Assembly (NCBI GenBank): GCA_024227975.1
Contig: JAAETV010000312.1
Coordinates: forward strand, 1 to 8,943
Reading direction: 5' to 3'
DNA from: Actinomycetes bacterium
GTDB taxonomy: Bacteria; Actinomycetota; Acidimicrobiia; Acidimicrobiales; SZUA-35
DNA: 8,943 bases
Position 1 is the stretch's first letter, and each line of letters begins with the position of its first letter. The notes below the pieces were generated by a model, which did no database searches, was not told where the DNA came from, and saw nothing but the letters and a program-made list of their open reading frames with translations. This document shows positions 6,029 to 8,943 of the stretch, one piece after another. A program made the translations under genes and the position numbers.

Positions 6029-7275
6029 CCACAGAGCCGAGCCTGGGTCGCCGGGAGCTCATCGCCCTGCTCTCGATGGTGATGGCCATGGCCGCCCTCG
6101 GTATCGACATGATGCTGCCTGCCTTCGACGACATCCGGACCACGTTCGGGATGGCCAGTGACTCCAATGAGGTGGCCCGCACCGTCACCACCTACTTCAT
6201 CGGTATTGCCGTGGCCCCCGTCTTCTATGGCATCTTTTCCGACCGATTCGGTCGCAAGCCAGTCCTCTACGTGGGTGGTGTGATCTACATCCTGGGTGCC
6301 ATCGGATCGGCTCTCGCTCCCACCTTCGGGCTGCTCCTGGTGGCCCGGTTCGTGTGGGGTATCGGGGCCGCCGGAGGCCGGATCCTGACCACGGCCGTCG
6401 TTCGCGACACCCAGCGGGGGGACCAGATGGCCCGCACGATGTCCTACATCATGACGGTCTTCATCCTCGTCCCAGTGCTCGCCCCCGCCTTGGGGGCGAT
6501 AGTCGCTTCGCTCGGCAGCTGGCGTCTGGTGTTCTGGACCGCGGCCCTCCTAACTGCGGCCCTGCTGGTCTGGTCGCTACGGCTGGGCGAGACCCTCGAC
6601 CCCGACAATCGTCAGCCGATCCGATGGGCAGGGCTGAAGACGGCCATCGTCCGCCTTCTCTCTCAGCGTGCGACCCTCATCCCACTATTGGCCCTGATGT
6701 GTCTCATGGGGGTCATGTCCAGCTACCTGGCCAGCTCCCAGCTGCTGGTTGGTGAACTGTTCGATCGGGGCGACCAGTTTCCTGTGGTGTTCGGGGCGGT
6801 GGCCGTAGTCCTGGGGGCGGCTGCATTCTTCAACGGGCGGCTCGTCGGCCGAGTCGGTATTCGCTCCATCCTGGGCCCGAGCGCGATCACCTACCTGGTT
6901 GCCGGGCTGGCAACCGTCGCCATCTCCGTCTCAGCCGACGGCAGCCCTCAATTCTGGGTCTTCATGCCGGCCTTGACGGTGGCCATGGCCATGCAGATGT
7001 TGCTGGTGCCGAATCTCAACACCTTGGCCATGGAACCCGTCGGCGATATTGCCGGTATTGCCGCCGCCATTCTCGGCTCGATGTCGACCGCAGGGGGTGC
7101 ATTCATGGGTGCCATCGTCGATCAACAGATGGGGCCAAGTGTTACTCCTCTCGCCATTGCCGTGGCCGGAGCAGGTGTGGTCGTGACAATCCTGGTTCAC
7201 CTCTTGCCGCCCGCCGCTTCGGAGCAGCCACCACCCGAGCCGGCCCAATCAGGACAATTGCGAGAAGCCAGATGA
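6025..7275 (+). CDS. Bcr/CflA-type MFS drug-efflux transporter
   Basis: 416 residues, inner-membrane proton antiporter of the DHA1 (12-helix) group. Helix 1 holds the GIDMMLPAF segment with Asp28, the equivalent of the (S/T)xDMYLP motif typical of Bcr/CflA proteins. Motif A is at 69-79 (GIFSDRFGRKP, loop 2-3). Helix 4 has LLLVARFVWGIGAAGGR with Arg107 and Arg118. Motif C, characteristic of exporters, lies in helix 5 (PVLAPALGAIVASLGSWR, 150-167). Helix 11 has the DIAGIAAAILGSM block resembling the family's AGxAsALLG. The N- and C-terminal tails are cytoplasmic, the latter Pro/Glu-rich. The ATG at 6025 overlaps the stop of the hydrolase by 4 bp, and the sequence right after it (TTEPSLGRRELIALL) is a normal MFS N-terminus. 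The longer open frame upstream (from 5755) only shadows the hydrolase. The exported compound is unknown; the hydrolase product or a xenobiotic are candidates. Confidence 0.88.
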   Translation: MTTEPSLGRRELIALLSMVMAMAALGIDMMLPAFDDIRTTFGMASDSNEVARTVTTYFIGIAVAPVFYGIFSDRFGRKPVLYVGGVIYILGAIGSALAPTFGLLLVARFVWGIGAAGGRILTTAVVRDTQRGDQMARTMSYIMTVFILVPVLAPALGAIVASLGSWRLVFWTAALLTAALLVWSLRLGETLDPDNRQPIRWAGLKTAIVRLLSQRATLIPLLALMCLMGVMSSYLASSQLLVGELFDRGDQFPVVFGAVAVVLGAAAFFNGRLVGRVGIRSILGPSAITYLVAGLATVAISVSADGSPQFWVFMPALTVAMAMQMLLVPNLNTLAMEPVGDIAGIAAAILGSMSTAGGAFMGAIVDQQMGPSVTPLAIAVAGAGVVVTILVHLLPPAASEQPPPEPAQSGQLREAR

Positions 7276-7280
7276 TGCCG

Positions 7281-7294
7281 GCCCTGTCCAGGGC
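7281..7294 (+). terminator. Compact hairpin after exporter gene
   Basis: GCCCT (7281-7285), loop GTCC, AGGGC (7290-7294): a perfect 5-bp stem with tetraloop, 5 nt after the MFS stop and 10 nt before the next promoter box. No T-tract follows. It is a possible terminator of the hydrolase-exporter unit. Confidence 0.35.
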
Positions 7295-7304
7295 ACAGGT
7301 GAAC

Positions 7305-7310
7305 TAGCGT
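7305..7310 (+). promoter_or_regulatory. -10 box of leaderless promoter
   Basis: TAGCGT ends exactly 7 nt before the ATG at 7318. It is the same hexamer, preceded by the same C and followed by another C, at the same distance as before the amidase gene (906-911). No ribosome site is present in the 7-nt gap. No convincing -35 was seen. Confidence 0.55.
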
Positions 7311-7317
7311 CACACTG

Positions 7318-7890
7318 ATGGGTGCAGCCTTCCAACCAGGTCACAGTCCCGAGTTCGGGTACACGCCGCCGCCAATGGCGAGCCCACCACCTACACCGCG
7401 CGGTCGAGGACTGCTGGTGACGGGGCTGGTCATGATGGGGGGCGGCCTGATCCTCGCCATCGGCCTGGTCGTTCTTGGCATCACCAGCTTCCCAGACGTC
7501 GGCGCCTTTCCTCGTGCCAGTGGTGAGAACCAACCGGTTGTGCTCACGGCGGGAGATTGGACGGTGTTCGCCGAAGGTGGCGGGAGCGCCCGACCTCGCC
7601 AGATCACGAGCCCTGACGGAGAGCCGGTGTTCGTTGGCCATCTGTCGTCTTCCCAGACCTACACGAGCGGCAGTCGCTCAGGGGTGGGTGTCGGGACCAT
7701 CAAAGCCCCCGTCGACGGCACCTACCTCGTCACCACCGAGCCGGGAGCCACCGTGGCCTTCGGCCAGAGCTTCGGCTCGGATCTGTTGATGTCGATCCTT
7801 GCCTTCCTGGGGGCGGCCTTCGGTGGTGGTGGGCTGTTGATCGTTGGCCTGATCCTGGCCGTGGTCGCCGCCACCAGGCGGCGCCGCTAG
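7318..7890 (+). CDS. Two-helix membrane protein, unknown function
   Basis: 190 residues; I do not recognise a named family. Residues 1-30 are cytoplasmic-looking and Pro-rich (GYTPPPMASPPPTPRGR). Helix 1 is at about 31-55 (LLVTGLVMMGGGLILAIGLVVLG). A polar, beta-rich section of about 100 residues follows, with GDWTVFAEGGG, SPDGEPVFVG and IKAPVDGTYLVTTEPGATVAFG; this suggests a small beta-sandwich outside the membrane. Helix 2 is at about 157-184, and the protein ends TRRRR, a positive stop on the cytoplasmic side. Both termini would therefore be inside. Many actinobacterial hypothetical proteins share this plan (Pro-rich tail, helix, domain with a GTYxVTT segment, helix, basic end), but no function is known to me. 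Start choice rests on the TAGCGT box at 7305-7310. It is probably transcribed on its own; the adjacent genes give no clue to its job. Confidence 0.78.
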   Translation: MGAAFQPGHSPEFGYTPPPMASPPPTPRGRGLLVTGLVMMGGGLILAIGLVVLGITSFPDVGAFPRASGENQPVVLTAGDWTVFAEGGGSARPRQITSPDGEPVFVGHLSSSQTYTSGSRSGVGVGTIKAPVDGTYLVTTEPGATVAFGQSFGSDLLMSILAFLGAAFGGGGLLIVGLILAVVAATRRRR

Positions 7891-7941
7891 CCGACACTGA
7901 TCTGTGAGGCGAACTGCCTGGTCCTGGCGGCTCGGAGGGGG

Positions 7942-7947
7942 CAGACT
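7942..7947 (+). promoter_or_regulatory. Possible -10 box before flavin oxidoreductase gene
   Basis: CAGACT, the same hexamer seen before the VOC gene, lies 27 nt before the ATG at 7975. Initiation about 7 nt later would leave a leader of roughly 20 nt carrying GGGGG (7964-7968) as a weak ribosome site. The same segment also lies between a good GGAGG (7934-7938) and an in-frame GTG (7948), so the two readings compete. Confidence 0.25.
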
Positions 7948-7974
7948 GTGGCTCTCCGACACTGGGGGTTGGTC

Positions 7975-8943
7975 ATGGAATTCGGGATCTGTGTGCATTC
8001 GAAGATCGACGACATCGATCTCGTTGTCGAGGCCGAGAACCTGGGATTCGACGCTGCCTGGTTCGCCGACTCCCAGATGCTGTGGTCTGACTGCTACTCC
8101 TGTATGGCCGTCGCGGCCGAACGAACCAGCCAGATCAGATTGGGCACTGGCGTCTCGGTCGTAGACACCAGGATCGCTCCGGTGACCGCTCACAGCATCG
8201 CCACCATCAATGTGCTGGCACCAGGGAGGACCTTCCTCGGGGTCGGAAACGGGTTCACGGCATGGCGGCTCATGGCCCGCAACCCAGCCCGACTGGCCGA
8301 ATTCGAAGCCTTCCTCGATACCACACGTCGTCTCCTGCGGGGTGAAGAAGCGGCGTTCACTCATCGGGGCATGACGACCGACGTCGCTTTTCAGATGGCC
8401 GAGCTTGGCTTCGTCAATGTGACTGATCCCATCCCCATCCATGTCTCAGCCTTCGGGCCAAAGGGCCAGGCCCTGGCCGGAGCCTACGGGGATGGCCTCA
8501 TCGCCGCCGTTCCTCCATGGCGGAGCGCGGTGGAGCGCTGCCTGACCAATGCTGCTGGCGGGGCGGCCGGTGCCGGGCGTGAATTCGACGAAGACCAGTT
8601 CCAGCTGACCACGCTCACCGCCATGGCCGTGTTGGAGCCGGGTGAGGACATGTCATCGGATCGGGTTGTCGAGCAGTGCGGACCGATGGCGGTAATGGCC
8701 CTCCACTACGCCTATGAGCGGCAACGCCAGTTCGAGGTCGACCCGCCGAAACACCTGCGCCCCTTTTGGGACGACTATGTGGCCCAAGTAGAGCAGTCAC
8801 CTGAAGGGGAGCGGCACTACCGCATCCATGCCGGCCACGGAACCTACCTTCACCCTGACGAGGTCCAGTTCGTGACCCCGGAGCTGATCGCCTCGACCTG
8901 CTTGGTTGGCCAACTCGACGAGCTGATTGAGAAGGTCGGGGAG
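7975..8943 (+). CDS. Luciferase-like (LLM) flavin-dependent oxidoreductase, 3'-truncated
   Basis: 323 residues are visible with no stop before the window edge. It belongs to the bacterial luciferase-like family, a TIM-barrel fold using FMN or, often in actinobacteria, coenzyme F420. Visible family features are the N-terminal strand MEFGICVHSKIDDID, then AENLGFDAAWFADSQMLWSDCY (20-41), SQIRLGTGVSVVDTRIAPVTAHSIATINVLAPGR (52-85), and the glycine-rich FLGVGNG (88-93). PIPIHVSAFGPKGQALAGAYGDGLI (152-176) is the phosphate-binding end of the barrel. ASTCLVGQLDELIEKVGE at the edge is the usual penultimate block, so probably only a few dozen residues are missing. ATG 7975 is chosen because family members begin with M(K/E)FG. 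An in-frame GTG at 7948, 9 nt after GGAGG, would add nine residues (MALRHWGLV). Substrate and cofactor cannot be fixed from sequence. Its neighbours do not suggest a shared pathway. Confidence 0.87.
   Translation, partial: MEFGICVHSKIDDIDLVVEAENLGFDAAWFADSQMLWSDCYSCMAVAAERTSQIRLGTGVSVVDTRIAPVTAHSIATINVLAPGRTFLGVGNGFTAWRLMARNPARLAEFEAFLDTTRRLLRGEEAAFTHRGMTTDVAFQMAELGFVNVTDPIPIHVSAFGPKGQALAGAYGDGLIAAVPPWRSAVERCLTNAAGGAAGAGREFDEDQFQLTTLTAMAVLEPGEDMSSDRVVEQCGPMAVMALHYAYERQRQFEVDPPKHLRPFWDDYVAQVEQSPEGERHYRIHAGHGTYLHPDEVQFVTPELIASTCLVGQLDELIEKVGE

Noticed and set aside
7678..8442. A 254-codon open frame on the minus strand
   Set aside because: It overlaps the well-supported membrane protein and flavin oxidoreductase genes and reads as low-similarity, His/Gln/Asp-rich antisense sequence typical of GC-rich DNA.
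1..8943. CRISPR arrays, tRNA/rRNA genes, insertion sequences, phage genes, toxin-antitoxin pairs or defence systems
   Set aside because: No spaced repeats, transposase-like proteins, terminal inverted repeats or RNA gene patterns were seen; every stretch over 300 bases is covered by an ordinary protein gene.

Overview
The window is a stretch of GC-rich bacterial chromosome with short intergenic gaps. Gene content (sulfotransferase, NylA-like amidase, Abhydrolase_10 hydrolase, luciferase-like flavin monooxygenase) points to an Actinomycetota chromosome. So do the weak Shine-Dalgarno sequences and two genes with a TANNNT box exactly 7 nt before ATG, the usual layout of leaderless actinobacterial genes. 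Acidimicrobiia is a reasonable guess, but nothing here proves the class. No tRNA, rRNA, CRISPR, transposase or phage gene was seen.

Layout from left to right: (1) The 3' part of a PAPS-dependent sulfotransferase (+), cut by the window edge. (2) A 194-bp gap holding a compact hairpin and, on the minus strand, what looks like the eroded C-terminal end of an acyl-CoA dehydrogenase gene. (3) A complete amidase-signature enzyme (+), convergent with (4) a 670-residue alpha/beta hydrolase of the Abhydrolase_10 type (-). Upstream of that on the same strand is (5) a two-domain VOC/glyoxalase-like protein (-). (6) A 130-bp divergent region carries a perfect 8-bp inverted repeat over the presumed VOC promoter. 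(7) A small alpha/beta hydrolase and a Bcr/CflA-type MFS exporter (+) share a 4-bp ATGA overlap, so they form one translationally coupled unit. (8) A 190-residue two-helix membrane protein (+) of unknown function follows. (9) A luciferase-like flavin oxidoreductase (+) runs off the right edge nearly complete.

The genes read as accessory small-molecule metabolism: three hydrolases of different folds or families, a VOC enzyme, an efflux pump, a flavin monooxygenase and a sulfotransferase. The tightest functional unit is the divergent VOC / hydrolase-exporter block, which resembles a degrade-and-export detoxification module. Its substrate cannot be read from sequence. I see no clear new multi-gene system such as defence or secretion. 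The points most worth a second look are the acyl-CoA dehydrogenase remnant, the inverted repeat at the divergent promoter, the repeated leaderless promoter layout, and the recurring 5+4+5 hairpins just after stop codons.
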